This document shows, one piece after another, positions 8,221 through 17,550 of a stretch of 64,000 nt of DNA (its first letter is position 1; each line of letters begins with the position of its first letter). Location: contig CAZMUA010000010.1 of NCBI GenBank assembly GCA_964569695.1, forward strand, positions 1 through 64,000. The letters are read 5' to 3'. The notes beneath the pieces are model-generated. The model worked only from the letters and a program-made list of their open reading frames with translations, made no database searches and had not been told where the DNA came from. This stretch comes from UBA8106 sp964569695. GTDB lineage: Bacteria; Acidobacteriota; Vicinamibacteria; Vicinamibacterales; UBA823. Position numbers and translations under genes: made by a program.

Positions 8221-9228
8221 GTGTCCAAACTTATTATTCAGATTCCGTGTTTAAACGAATCGGCAACTCTGCCGGAGACCTTAAAGGATCTCCCTACAAA
8301 CATCCCAGGCATCGATGTTATCGAGATACTGGTAATCGATGACGGTTCGACTGACGACACAGCGTCTGTCGCTCGAGAGCACGGGGTACATCATGTAATA
8401 CGGTTTAAGCGGAATCGTGGGCTGGCAGCTGCTTTTACAGCAGGCCTTGATGCCTGCCTAAAGCATGGTGCGGACTTCATCGTGAATACTGATGCAGATA
8501 ATCAGTATCGTGGAGCGGATGTGGCTAAGCTGCTGGAGCCACTAATTGATGGGCATGCTGATGTAACTATTGGTGACAGAAACATATCTTCGCTAAAACA
8601 CTTACCAATCATTCGTCGAATCCTACAACGTCTTGGAAGTTGGGTCGTGCGTCAAGTTTCAAGTACAAATGTGCCTGATTCTACTAGTGGGTTTCGAGCG
8701 TACACTCGAGAAGCAGCCCTGAGCATGACGTTCGTGTCTGAATTTTCCTACACCCTGGAATCAATTATCCAAACCGGCAAGAAACGACTAGCGATTGCGC
8801 ACGTGTTAATCGATACCAATCCTAAGACTCGAGAATCGCGTTTGTTTAAAAGTGTTGCCTCCTACGTAAAGAAGTCTGCAGCAACAATTATTCGGGTCTA
8901 TGCAATGTACGAACCGCTTAAGATTTTCACTTATATTGGCATCGTATTCTTTGGGACAGGATTCGCCATCTCGCTTCGATTTCTTTATTTCTACCTCAAC
9001 AACGCAGGACAAGGTCACCTGCAATCTTTAATCCTTTCCGCAGTACTCATGATTGTCGGATTTCAAGTGCTTCTCATTGGACTTGTAGCTGATGTTATTT
9101 CTGGTAACCGAAAACTTATTGAAGATCTAGTTTATCGAGTTCGAAAAATGGAATTGTCGCCCGGCACAATTACAGACAGGAATAATACTGATGTTGGGTC
9201 CACACATCACGAGTCGGAGACACACTGA
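8221..9228 (+). CDS. Membrane-anchored GT2 glycosyltransferase (DPM-synthase-like)
   Basis: This 335-residue protein has an N-terminal GT-A fold with DDGSTDDT (40-47) and the metal-binding D91-A-D93 in DTDADNQ, then SGFRAY (156-161). Two C-terminal membrane helices follow (about 233-258 and 267-292). The layout is that of polyprenyl-phosphate mannose/glucose synthases and their relatives, which often load sugars onto undecaprenyl phosphate for GT-C enzymes. Several GT-C-like proteins are encoded nearby and could use such a donor. The start is a GTG at 8221, 13 bases after the preceding stop. Confidence 0.85.
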   Translation: MSKLIIQIPCLNESATLPETLKDLPTNIPGIDVIEILVIDDGSTDDTASVAREHGVHHVIRFKRNRGLAAAFTAGLDACLKHGADFIVNTDADNQYRGADVAKLLEPLIDGHADVTIGDRNISSLKHLPIIRRILQRLGSWVVRQVSSTNVPDSTSGFRAYTREAALSMTFVSEFSYTLESIIQTGKKRLAIAHVLIDTNPKTRESRLFKSVASYVKKSAATIIRVYAMYEPLKIFTYIGIVFFGTGFAISLRFLYFYLNNAGQGHLQSLILSAVLMIVGFQVLLIGLVADVISGNRKLIEDLVYRVRKMELSPGTITDRNNTDVGSTHHESETH

Positions 9229-10090
9229 CGTGGCAGCCGCTTCATCAACATCAATAGTCATTCCAGCATTTAACGAAGGGGTGATTACCGGGGATGTGGT
9301 CAGCCAACTAAAGGCTTTAGCCTCGTGGCACGAGATTATCGTAATCGACGACGGTTCATCTGATGACACAGGGGCACAAGCTAGACAGGCTGGTGCTACC
9401 GTCATTACCCATCCCTACACTAAAGGTAACGGAGCCGCGGTCAAAACAGGCATTCGCTACGCAACTGGAGAATTCATACTAATCGTTGACGGCGATGGCC
9501 AGCATCGCACTGAAGACGCGCTACACATAGTTGAACAATTGGGTGAATATGACTTAGTTGTCGGCGCTCGATCTAGCGTAAGTCAAGCGACGCCAGCTCG
9601 CCGAGCGGGAAACTTTGTTCTCAGCTGTTTGGCCAGCTACCTCGCTGAACATCCTATACCTGATCTCACATCTGGATTTAGAGCAATGCGGCATAGTTAC
9701 GTGAAGGATTTCATTCACTTACTCCCAAATGGTTTTTCCACTCCGACGACGACCACACTAGCCTTCATCAAGGCTGGATACAACGTTACATTTGTACCCT
9801 CAGAAGCACACGTGCGAGCTGGCCATTCAAAAATTCGTTTTGTGAGAGATGGTGTAAAGTTTTTCTTAATCTTGTTACGGGTAATTACGATTTATAGCCC
9901 GTTACGAATCTTTGTACCTGCTGCACTTACCTCATTCACAGTTGGTTCTGGGTACATGCTGTGGACAATTCTTTTTCATTCGCGGGTTACAAACTCATCA
10001 GTGCTATTAATCGTGCTAGGCGTTGTTGTGTTCCTTATGGGACTTGTCTGCGAACAGATCTCTGCGATTCGCTTCGACAGGCGTAAATGA
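9191..10090 (+). CDS. Membrane-anchored GT2 glycosyltransferase (second copy)
   Basis: Its architecture matches the preceding gene: a GT-A domain with SIVIPAFNEG (21-30), DDGSSDDT (53-60), D100-G-D102 and SGFRAM (161-166), then two C-terminal helices. As drawn it has 299 residues from an ATG that overlaps the upstream gene by 38 bases. A GTG at 9230, two bases past the upstream stop with GGAG ten bases before it, would start at residue 14 and is equally plausible. Its sequence differs clearly from the neighbour, so the two probably load different sugars or lipids. The stop overlaps the next start as ATGA. Confidence 0.83.
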   Translation: MLGPHITSRRHTDVAAASSTSIVIPAFNEGVITGDVVSQLKALASWHEIIVIDDGSSDDTGAQARQAGATVITHPYTKGNGAAVKTGIRYATGEFILIVDGDGQHRTEDALHIVEQLGEYDLVVGARSSVSQATPARRAGNFVLSCLASYLAEHPIPDLTSGFRAMRHSYVKDFIHLLPNGFSTPTTTTLAFIKAGYNVTFVPSEAHVRAGHSKIRFVRDGVKFFLILLRVITIYSPLRIFVPAALTSFTVGSGYMLWTILFHSRVTNSSVLLIVLGVVVFLMGLVCEQISAIRFDRRK

Positions 10091-11316
10091 CTCGTCATAC
10101 GGTGGTCATGGTGACGACCTCATACCCTAGATTTCCTGGGGATACAGTCGGCACCTTTATGGAGCCAATTGCACGTGGCGTCGCTGCACACGGTCATAAA
10201 GTGCACGTCGTCGCTCCATGGCATCCACTCATCAAGCGAGCATCGGACGAAAACGGTATTCATTTCCATTTTTTTCGTTACATGCCACTCTCCTCATTGA
10301 ATGTATTTGGCTATGCCAGTGCTCTGAAAAACGATACGAACCTTCGACCATCTGCCTATGCGGCGGCTCCATTTGCCCTCTTCGCAGGTTGGCGAGCCGC
10401 TCAGAAGGTCGCAAGAACCCATGGGGCTACAATTATGCACGGTCATTGGGTGATCCCTGGTGGTGTGATTGCGGCAATGGCTGCCGGCACTATCCCAGTC
10501 ATTCTGAGCCTGCACGGCTCTGACATTTTCGTAGCCGAACATCACGGCCTCGCTCGACGAGCTGCCAAGTTTGCATTCCAACGCGCAGCTTGGGTAACGG
10601 CGTGTAGTAGCAATCTACGGCAGCGAGCGATGGCACTTGGCGCCAGAGAAAACCGAATTGAAGTGCTTCCTTATGGAGTCGATGGCAATCGCTTCAAGCC
10701 TGATGCAAGCGCCAGAGCGAGGATCCGCCACAAACTGAATATCTCTGCTGATCAACCCATGGTATTCATGGCGGGCCGACTGGTCAGAAAGAAAGGGTTC
10801 GGTTCCCTGCTGAAAGCAGCAGTCCGACTGATTCCAATTTGGCCAACCCTGCAAGTAATTATCGCAGGCATCGGTGACCTAGATGATGAGTTGCGGGCCG
10901 AAGTAACCTCTCTCAATCTCAATGACAATGTTCAATTCACTGGAAAACTTCCACAGGACGACATCCCAGGTTATCTGACTGCCGCTGACCTCGTAGTTGT
11001 ACCATCGGTTCAAGACGACGCCGGTAATGTCGATGGCTTACCAAACATTCTCATGGAAGCACTGGCATCTGAAACAGCAGTGGTCACAACGAAGGTAGGT
11101 GGAATTGACGCGGTAGCTGTCGACGGGCGTACGGCTCTGGTTGTTCGACCAAATGACGATCTAGCGCTTGCGTTGGCGATTGAAAATCTACTAAAGAATC
11201 CTTCACGTCGGAGTGAACTTGGACAAACGGCTCGCGCCGAGGTTTGCAACAATTATCAGTGGACACAGTTCGCAAGCAGACTCGACGAGATCTACTCAGA
11301 AGCTGTCCGCTCGTAA
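10087..11316 (+). CDS. Glycosyltransferase family 4 (PimB/WbaZ-like)
   Basis: This 409-residue enzyme has HGHW (118-121), LHGSD (142-146), PYGVD (195-199), GRLVRKKG (230-237) and a C-terminal GLPNILMEALA segment. Together these form a standard GT4 retaining glycosyltransferase. The N-terminal TSYPRFPGDTVGTFMEPIAR is typical of mannosyl/GlcNAc transferases of O-antigen and exopolysaccharide loci. It overlaps the previous gene by ATGA, so it is translationally coupled and last in the operon. It is convergent with the methyltransferase at 11319, with only two bases between the stops. The sugar specificity is unknown. Confidence 0.88.
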   Translation: MTRHTVVMVTTSYPRFPGDTVGTFMEPIARGVAAHGHKVHVVAPWHPLIKRASDENGIHFHFFRYMPLSSLNVFGYASALKNDTNLRPSAYAAAPFALFAGWRAAQKVARTHGATIMHGHWVIPGGVIAAMAAGTIPVILSLHGSDIFVAEHHGLARRAAKFAFQRAAWVTACSSNLRQRAMALGARENRIEVLPYGVDGNRFKPDASARARIRHKLNISADQPMVFMAGRLVRKKGFGSLLKAAVRLIPIWPTLQVIIAGIGDLDDELRAEVTSLNLNDNVQFTGKLPQDDIPGYLTAADLVVVPSVQDDAGNVDGLPNILMEALASETAVVTTKVGGIDAVAVDGRTALVVRPNDDLALALAIENLLKNPSRRSELGQTARAEVCNNYQWTQFASRLDEIYSEAVRS

Positions 11317-11318
11317 TA

Positions 11319-12194
11319 TTAACGATCGGGTTTCTGGGCTATCACCGTCATGATGTCGCCTAAGTTAATAATAGGCGCCAGTCGTCCCAGTCCGATAACT
11401 TCCGCACCTCGCAGAACAAACCTTTCAGCAAATGGCGCAAACAGGTTAGCAAACTTCCACGCAACAAAGTCCAGTGGCACGTGCTTGCCTGGCTTAGAAA
11501 GCGAAAATAGCATAAATCCATTCGATTCCAGCATGGCCTGGATACTGCTCGGCGAAAAAAAGTATAGATGCCGCGGTGGGATCATCAAATGCCACCGCCG
11601 CCCCATCCACCGAGCGAAGAGGCTCTGAATATTACAAGTCGTCAAAGTTAAGTATCCGCCAGGTTTTAACGCACTAAAGGCTTTTGAAAAAGTTGCCGTC
11701 GGGTCCCGGACGTGTTCAATAACGTCCCACATGCTCACCAAATCGAACTGATCTTTTTCAAGGTCAACTTCAAGAAAATCAGCCTCAATCACATTGGCCA
11801 AGCCTCGCTTGCGCGCCTGACTACTCGCAAACGAAGAGACCTCGATCCCTACAACTGTGTCCACATATTCTTTAGCCACGGTCATGAAATCACCAGTTGC
11901 ACATCCGACATCCAACCACTGGGTCTGACCCACTTTTGGCAAGGTTAGAAGCTGGTTCAGCCGTTTGCGTGCATTGACAACGGATGGACCACCAACATCA
12001 TTGGAGAATTTTGTCCCGACCTTAAAAAACTCAGCAGAATAGATTTCATTCAGTTCAGTCTGGGTCGGCTGGTCATTGACATAGACGAGCCCGCAGATTG
12101 CACAGCGGACGATCGCATACCTCCGTCGACGATAGAGGAATTCAATGACGTTTTTGTCACCACACAAATTGCAAGGTCTAAAATCAGCTTTCAT
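11319..12194 (-). CDS. Class I SAM methyltransferase with N-terminal zinc ribbon
   Basis: This 291-residue protein starts with a Cys4 ribbon (C8-x2-C11 and C31-x2-C34) and then a methyltransferase domain with LDVGCATG (94-101), the SAM-binding motif I. DLVSMWDVIEHVRDPTATF matches motif-II-like sequences of this group. Such ribbon methyltransferases are common in O-antigen and exopolysaccharide loci, where they methylate or help modify sugars. The substrate cannot be told. It is a single gene between the convergent GT4 and a divergent large membrane protein. Confidence 0.8.
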   Translation of the reverse strand: MKADFRPCNLCGDKNVIEFLYRRRRYAIVRCAICGLVYVNDQPTQTELNEIYSAEFFKVGTKFSNDVGGPSVVNARKRLNQLLTLPKVGQTQWLDVGCATGDFMTVAKEYVDTVVGIEVSSFASSQARKRGLANVIEADFLEVDLEKDQFDLVSMWDVIEHVRDPTATFSKAFSALKPGGYLTLTTCNIQSLFARWMGRRWHLMIPPRHLYFFSPSSIQAMLESNGFMLFSLSKPGKHVPLDFVAWKFANLFAPFAERFVLRGAEVIGLGRLAPIINLGDIMTVIAQKPDR

Positions 12195-12246
12195 ATGACC
12201 TTAATGGCAATGATTACAAGGGACAAGTGCACGTTAACCTATCATT

Positions 12247-12252
12247 TATAAT
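12247..12252 (+). promoter_or_regulatory. Candidate -10 element TATAAT in the 12195-12364 divergent gap
   Basis: A perfect TATAAT lies between the methyltransferase (minus) and the large membrane protein (plus). The surrounding ATTTATAAT also reads as a -10-like TATAAA on the other strand. No convincing -35 hexamer is seen at 16-18 bases, so an activator or a different sigma factor would be needed. It abuts the left arm of the inverted repeat at 12250. Confidence 0.35.
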
Positions 12253-12288
12253 TTCTCTACCATGGCTCTTGAAATTCATAGAGAAATT
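12250..12288. repeat. 10-bp perfect inverted repeat between divergent genes
   Basis: AATTTCTCTA (12250-12259) and TAGAGAAATT (12279-12288) are exact reverse complements separated by 19 bases. The left arm overlaps a TATAAT box. The AT-rich arms and promoter position fit an operator better than a terminator, and no T-tract follows on either strand. The binding protein is unknown and no regulator gene is adjacent. Confidence 0.5.
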
Positions 12289-12364
12289 TCGCTTTACATC
12301 AGGATTTTTGTATCCTCATCTCAACATTTGAATTTAACGCGTAAGCACTAGCTGTTACTCTGTC

Positions 12365-14914
12365 ATGTTATACAGTCTTTTTAGCCTCATTCTTGTCGCC
12401 TACTTGCCAGGGGCATTGGTCTTTCGCCTGCCAACCTTCGAGCGAGAGCGCCGAGAACGCTTAGCCGCGGAAGAGCGGGTCTTCTGGGCAATTATTATTA
12501 GTATCGCAATTTCATCAACCGTTGCATTGGCGCTAGCTTGGCTTGAGTTCTATCGTTTCGAGCGATTGTTGCTAATTAACGGTTTCCTCTCCGGTGTCAT
12601 CGTGGCACTCGTTCGACAAGGTCTACGTTTCGAAGGTTCCGCTCGCCTGCCGAACGGCACAGCCTTGGCACCCATTGCACTCATCTGCTTGGGCATCTGG
12701 CTTTATTTCCCACCCGCAGAATATCTCATGGGAGGCAAAGACCCAGGCGTTTATATGAACGAAGGTCTTCAAATCGCGCAAAGCGGTTCACTTGTAATAA
12801 CTGACTCGCTTCTGGCTTCCCATCCATCAGATATGCGGATGTATTCAAGGCGCAGGGAGGCCACNNNNNNNNNNGACCTCTTCATCTCTGAGCAGCCAGA
12901 GACCGGAACACAAGCAGCACACACCGGTCTGCGCTTTATGGGGTATTTCGTCACCGATCCAGACTCGGGAGCCGTTGTAGGACAGTTTCCTCATCTCTAT
13001 CCGATCTGGATCGCGATCGGTTATGGACTAGATAGCATCGATGGCGCACGAGCAGTCGTCGGTGTTTGGGCAATTCTCGGAGTGCTTACGCTTTATTTTC
13101 TTGGAGCACGTCTCGTCGGAACTGTTCCAGCGCTGACAGGTGCCTTGTTACTGTCTATTCACGTTATTCAGATCTGGTACAGTCGTTATCCAAATTCAGA
13201 ACTTGTATTACAGACCATGCTTTTAGCTGGACTCTTGGCGTTCGCACGGGCTTACGTTGACGAGTTAGAATTTTTTGGACCAGTGGCTGCCACCCTACTT
13301 GGATTGTCAATGTTCGTTCGGTTTCCCGCCGTGCTTTGCCTAATTGCTGTTGTTGGTGCAATGCTGATAAGTACTGCTGACGATCGGCGACCACGGGCAA
13401 GTTTTCTAGCCCCATTCGTTATGTGGCAAATGGTTGCCGCTCTGTATTTTTTGACGATCCTGAAACCCTATGTGGCACTACCCATCGAGTTCATAAAGAA
13501 CTTGACACTCTCCCATATCGGCTTGCTCATACTTGGACTATTCGTAACAATCTTTTTATGTGCGTCAATACAATACAAGTCCGTCAAAATCCGAGTGCAC
13601 TCGTGGTTACCAACCATTCTAGGTCTAGTAGTCTGCTGTGGCGCCATTTACACATATTTTTTTAGGACGCCAGGAGGGCTCCTCGCACCACATGATGCTT
13701 TCGCACTTCGGACTTACGCCCTATATTATTTGAATCCTTACGGATTGGTAGCTGCACTGTTGGGATTAGTGATCGTTCTGCGGAGATCATTTTGGCAAGC
13801 TCCGGCACTCCTGCTAACAACAATAATTGTTGCGTTCTTTTATTTCTATAAAGTCCGTATTGTTCCTGAACACTTCTGGATGGCCCGTCGATTTCTTCCG
13901 ATCATCCTGCCTATGTCACTACTGTTCATTGGTGTTGTTGCGTTTTCTGGTACCCACCGTCCGTTTCCACGAGAACGGCAAGCTCGTCTACGATATCTGG
14001 CAAGATTTGCGATTGGGCTCACCTTCGTGGCTCTGCTCGGTCGACAATACGTAACAGCCTCAGGCCAAATTATGAACCATGTGGAGTACGAAGGCTTGAT
14101 ACCAAGACTTGAACAGATAGCTGAAACCTTCACACCTGAGGATCTAGTCATCGTGGAATCGAGAGCAGCATCTGACCTACATGTACTTGCGCTACCACTT
14201 GCTTATACTTATGAAAAAAACGTTCTTGTATTGAGCACCCCACAACCTGATGAACTGACGTTCCAAGAATTTGTCAAATGGGGACATACACACTATCAAG
14301 ACATATATTTTCTTGGTGGAGGCGGCACTAGACTACCCGTAAATACGATCGCCGTTGAGCCAATCTTAAGCGATAGATTTCAGATTCCTGAATATGAATC
14401 GTCCCTGAACAAGTATCCCACTGAGGTGCGGTTTAAGGAATTTGATTTCGGCCTGTACAAATTCGTTCCAGTCACACGTGAACGCCAGCCGTTTGTTCTG
14501 GATATAGGTTGGATGGACGACCTGCAGGTTGTACGGTTTTATGCAAAAGAAAAACTATCCGAGGATTTGACGTTTCGTTGGTCTAGTAAACAATCTTCGG
14601 TTTCGATTGTAAATGCGCCAGCTGATAGCCACCAGGTCACGGTCTGGGCTAGTGATGGCGGTCGACCTGCAAGTGAAGAACCGGCTTATATAGCAGTGTC
14701 TATTAACGATGTAAAACTCGGGCATGCCCTAGTGACAACAGGATTCTTGCCATACACGTTTGTGATTCCACCTAACGTTGCCGAAGATCTTGGAAAATCG
14801 ACCACTCAGATTCCGCTTCTTATCGAAGGAAACACTTGGAATCCAAGTAAGACCTTAAGTACGACTGACGACCGTGAACTGGGTGTCATGATCGATCGGG
14901 TAGAAATTCGATAG
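12365..14914 (+). CDS. Large GT-C-like membrane protein with C-terminal periplasmic domain
   Basis: This is an 849-codon frame interrupted by ten N (about residues 167-170). The first roughly 580 residues are strongly hydrophobic with about twelve helices. A GGKDPGVY motif (123-130) in the first large loop resembles the acidic catalytic loop of ArnT/PMT-type transferases that use lipid-linked sugars. The last roughly 270 residues are soluble and end with LGVMIDRVEIR. A similar ending occurs in the O-antigen ligase at 38296. The function is probably periplasmic glycosyl transfer. The frame stays open across the gap, but the missing residues are unknown. Confidence 0.65.
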   Translation: MLYSLFSLILVAYLPGALVFRLPTFERERRERLAAEERVFWAIIISIAISSTVALALAWLEFYRFERLLLINGFLSGVIVALVRQGLRFEGSARLPNGTALAPIALICLGIWLYFPPAEYLMGGKDPGVYMNEGLQIAQSGSLVITDSLLASHPSDMRMYSRRREAXXXXDLFISEQPETGTQAAHTGLRFMGYFVTDPDSGAVVGQFPHLYPIWIAIGYGLDSIDGARAVVGVWAILGVLTLYFLGARLVGTVPALTGALLLSIHVIQIWYSRYPNSELVLQTMLLAGLLAFARAYVDELEFFGPVAATLLGLSMFVRFPAVLCLIAVVGAMLISTADDRRPRASFLAPFVMWQMVAALYFLTILKPYVALPIEFIKNLTLSHIGLLILGLFVTIFLCASIQYKSVKIRVHSWLPTILGLVVCCGAIYTYFFRTPGGLLAPHDAFALRTYALYYLNPYGLVAALLGLVIVLRRSFWQAPALLLTTIIVAFFYFYKVRIVPEHFWMARRFLPIILPMSLLFIGVVAFSGTHRPFPRERQARLRYLARFAIGLTFVALLGRQYVTASGQIMNHVEYEGLIPRLEQIAETFTPEDLVIVESRAASDLHVLALPLAYTYEKNVLVLSTPQPDELTFQEFVKWGHTHYQDIYFLGGGGTRLPVNTIAVEPILSDRFQIPEYESSLNKYPTEVRFKEFDFGLYKFVPVTRERQPFVLDIGWMDDLQVVRFYAKEKLSEDLTFRWSSKQSSVSIVNAPADSHQVTVWASDGGRPASEEPAYIAVSINDVKLGHALVTTGFLPYTFVIPPNVAEDLGKSTTQIPLLIEGNTWNPSKTLSTTDDRELGVMIDRVEIR
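12865..12874. other. Run of ten N (assembly gap)
   Basis: Ten undetermined bases lie inside the 849-codon membrane protein gene. The frame is open on both sides if the gap is taken as exactly ten bases, but this length may be a placeholder. The true gap could hold more or fewer bases. Confidence 0.99.
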
Positions 14915-14930
14915 ACGGCTAAAAATTTCT

Positions 14931-14940
14931 AAAGGAGGTA
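14931..14940 (+). promoter_or_regulatory. Perfect Shine-Dalgarno AAAGGAGGTA
   Basis: AAAGGAGGT is the full anti-16S complement, and it is the strongest ribosome-binding site seen in the window. It lies 63 bases ahead of the GT9 start, too far to serve that gene directly, and five bases ahead of the TTG at 14945. Its natural client is therefore the short ORF at 14945-15007. Confidence 0.8.
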
Positions 14941-14944
14941 TTAT

Positions 14945-15007
14945 TTGGTACACAAGGTTGTTGATTCTTGTAAAGGTCAAGGTCACTCTTTGAAAACACA
15001 TGCGTGA
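14945..15007 (+). CDS. 20-residue leader ORF coupled to the GT9 gene
   Basis: A TTG start lies five bases after a perfect Shine-Dalgarno and opens a 20-codon frame. The frame ends in a TGA overlapping the GTG start of the next gene (GTGA at 15004-15007). In the GT9 frame there is a stop upstream, so this site cannot simply extend GT9. The peptide has one Cys and several His and Lys residues and resembles no family I know. The likely role is translational coupling or a regulatory leader. Only the start context supports translation. Confidence 0.45.
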   Translation: MVHKVVDSCKGQGHSLKTHA

Positions 15008-16242
15008 CTCTAATGCTGACTCATTTAAGGATCCACGATTTTCGTGAGCGTCTAATCGTCGGATTTATCGATCTACTACTGACTCTCACAGCCCCTTTTC
15101 TAAAATTCTTAAAAATCGCGCCTGACACTGGCGCTCAACAACGAATTCTACTGTTACGGTTGGAACGGATCGGGGATTTACTGATGACGCTCGATGCGAT
15201 CGCGTTGATCAGATCGCGAGCTCCAGAAGCCCGGATCGACCTTGTTGTAGGAAGTTGGAACTGTTCGTTGGCGAAATTAATTCCTCATGTAAACCATATC
15301 GATCACATCGACATGTCCTGGTTGATTCGAGATGGATCTCACGGGAACCTTCGCGAACTGTGGACATGTATACGTCGATGGCGGGCCACTCGTTACAATT
15401 TAACGATCAACTTTGAGGCTGATGTCCGTTCCAATTTAGTCATGGCACTTATTGGCGCACCAGAGCGAGCGGGGTTCGATATCAAGGGTGGTGGCGCCTT
15501 GCTTACAAAACGTATTGTGCACAATGCAGAAGCACATACGTCGAGAAACGCAATTCGATTAGTCGACCATGTGTTGCCAGGTAGGACTTCACTTGGGGAC
15601 GATGAAAAACCAACTTTACGTTTACAGCTTCCGCCTGAGGTTGTACAGCACTCGACAATGCATCTTCCTGGAATCAGAGATAACGTTCCCTGGATCGGAA
15701 TTCACGCCAGTGGTGGTCGAGAGATCAAGCAATGGGATCCACTTCGTTTTGCAGAAGTGGGCACTCGACTCGCACGCGAACACGGAGCAGTGCTGGTCCT
15801 TACCGGCTCAACTTCCGATCGATTAATCGTCGAACAGGTCAAGACTGCCCTCGCACCTGATGTACCTGTCGTGGATCTGGTCGGTCAAATGGAACTAGTT
15901 GACCTTGCGGGTGTTCTAAGTCAACTTCAAGTCTTCTTGAGTGCCGACACGGGCCCCATGCATCTGGCGGCAGCCGTGGGAACCCCCGTCGTGGCCATCT
16001 TTGGACCAGCTGACCCAAGAAACTATCGACCTTTGGGATCAAACGTGAAAATTATCCGGATCGATCTACCGTGTAGCCCATGCAACCAGATTAGAAGACC
16101 ACCATGCGGTTGTCGTGGATACATTCCTGATTGCTTAGTTGGCGTGGAAGCGGATAGCGTCTTTGATGCAGCAGTCGACCTGCTACATCGCAGATTAGAC
16201 AGAAACGCCACCTTAGACATCACCAAGCGTTTCAGCACGTAA
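15004..16242 (+). CDS. Glycosyltransferase family 9 (heptosyltransferase-like)
   Basis: This 412-residue protein has the GT9 fold. LRLERIGDLLMT (51-62) holds the N-terminal acceptor-side motif, and IHASGGREIKQWD (232-244) and ADTGPMHLAAAVGTP (314-328) are the ADP-heptose-binding signatures of WaaC/WaaF/WaaQ-type enzymes. After these comes a Cys-rich patch (C357, C360, C368, C370, C377), as in a subset of GT9 proteins. The start is GTG, overlapping the leader ORF stop. GmhA in the window makes heptose a reasonable donor. The 3' end overlaps the convergent GT4 gene by 30 bases. Confidence 0.85.
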   Translation: MTLMLTHLRIHDFRERLIVGFIDLLLTLTAPFLKFLKIAPDTGAQQRILLLRLERIGDLLMTLDAIALIRSRAPEARIDLVVGSWNCSLAKLIPHVNHIDHIDMSWLIRDGSHGNLRELWTCIRRWRATRYNLTINFEADVRSNLVMALIGAPERAGFDIKGGGALLTKRIVHNAEAHTSRNAIRLVDHVLPGRTSLGDDEKPTLRLQLPPEVVQHSTMHLPGIRDNVPWIGIHASGGREIKQWDPLRFAEVGTRLAREHGAVLVLTGSTSDRLIVEQVKTALAPDVPVVDLVGQMELVDLAGVLSQLQVFLSADTGPMHLAAAVGTPVVAIFGPADPRNYRPLGSNVKIIRIDLPCSPCNQIRRPPCGCRGYIPDCLVGVEADSVFDAAVDLLHRRLDRNATLDITKRFST

Positions 16243-17520
16243 CAATAGCTCTCGATATACTGCCAATAAGCGTTTAATTACGGTATTCCAAGCAAAATCA
16301 CGCTCGACGATGGAGCGACCAGCTTGGCCCATCGTTGCAAGACGTTCTGTTTGAACAATCGCGTCCCGAATGACCGCAGCCAGTGCTGTCACACTACCTG
16401 GCTCGACCAACCACCCGCTGACACCAGGCTTGACCTTGTCCGGCAAACCACCAACCATGGTGGCAATAACTGCACGTCGATGCGCCATCGCTTCGAGCGT
16501 AGCCAGCGAACTGCCCTCGTAGAGAGTGGGGTGGATAAACAATGAGGCCGTCTCGTACCAAGCATGTACGTCCGCGTCAGACAAGCGACCAGTAAATACT
16601 GTCCGACCGCCAATGCCAAGCTCATTAACCAGTTTCACCAACGCTCGATGTTCAGGTCCCTCACCCACGACAACCCATCGCCAATTCTGTTCAAGCCCAC
16701 TGACGGGTGTCTGGCCAGATTGGGATTGATTGACTTGAGCTAACGCCCTTGCCAAAACATCGAATCCTTTATTCTTATCCAGACGTCCGACGCTCAAGAT
16801 AAGAAATTCGCTTGGTGTAATCCCGTTAGTCGTTCGATGTTGTCGCCCTAACTCAACACTTGCATAGCGATCACAGACTTTAAGATCCACGGCATTCGGC
16901 ACGACCGTTACACGTGATTCCTGTGTTCGCAGATTAGACACAACGTTTGGCACCATTGCCTTGTCGGTTGCAATGATGCAGTCGGCCGCATGTGCACAGG
17001 CGCGAACCGCCAACTGTAACGGCCGGTTCGCCAACACTTTCAACGCTGATCGCGCATGACCAAGGCCGCCAAATTCCTCCATACCATGTGGATTCAACAC
17101 AAACGGTACTCGGAAATTATCTAACTGTCGCGTCCGCGCAAACCCTAAAACACTTGCTCCATGCCCATGCACGATGTCAATCTGTCCATCTTGAGCTAAA
17201 CGGGCTGCCACACGACCTGCCCGCCAACCAAAAAATGGGTACGCGCTATTGCGGTCAAGAATCGTAGTTCCTCGGTATCCGAAACCGGGAAAGGTTCGAT
17301 AAGAGATTGGATGGAAGGTGAGATGTTGATGATTGAGAATCTCTGACTGTTGGGAATCCACACCTCTCGTCGATGGCCTCGTAATCAATGTCACCGCCGT
17401 CCCTGATGCGAGTAGATGACGGACAAGATCATCAACATGCCGCTCGAGTCCACCGGGACCGTGCAAAGAAGCAATCGCCCGAGTGACGATGGCAATGCGC
17501 AACGGCGACATCTGGTTCAT
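16213..17520 (-). CDS. Glycosyltransferase family 4
   Basis: This 435-residue enzyme has an N-terminal GGLERHV acceptor-side motif, HGHGAS near the middle, GRLDKNKGFD as the Lys-containing donor motif, and YEGSSLATLEA, whose two Glu residues form the E-x7-E pair. The architecture is complete. It is last in a minus-strand series that starts at 23782 (membrane protein, GT4, methyltransferase, GT4, GT4, GT4). Its stop lies inside the 3' end of the convergent GT9 gene. The substrate is unknown. Confidence 0.87.
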   Translation of the reverse strand: MNQMSPLRIAIVTRAIASLHGPGGLERHVDDLVRHLLASGTAVTLITRPSTRGVDSQQSEILNHQHLTFHPISYRTFPGFGYRGTTILDRNSAYPFFGWRAGRVAARLAQDGQIDIVHGHGASVLGFARTRQLDNFRVPFVLNPHGMEEFGGLGHARSALKVLANRPLQLAVRACAHAADCIIATDKAMVPNVVSNLRTQESRVTVVPNAVDLKVCDRYASVELGRQHRTTNGITPSEFLILSVGRLDKNKGFDVLARALAQVNQSQSGQTPVSGLEQNWRWVVVGEGPEHRALVKLVNELGIGGRTVFTGRLSDADVHAWYETASLFIHPTLYEGSSLATLEAMAHRRAVIATMVGGLPDKVKPGVSGWLVEPGSVTALAAVIRDAIVQTERLATMGQAGRSIVERDFAWNTVIKRLLAVYRELLLRAETLGDV

Positions 17521-17550
17521 ATTTTCGCCATCTCAGTCCTGCGAGTTTTC

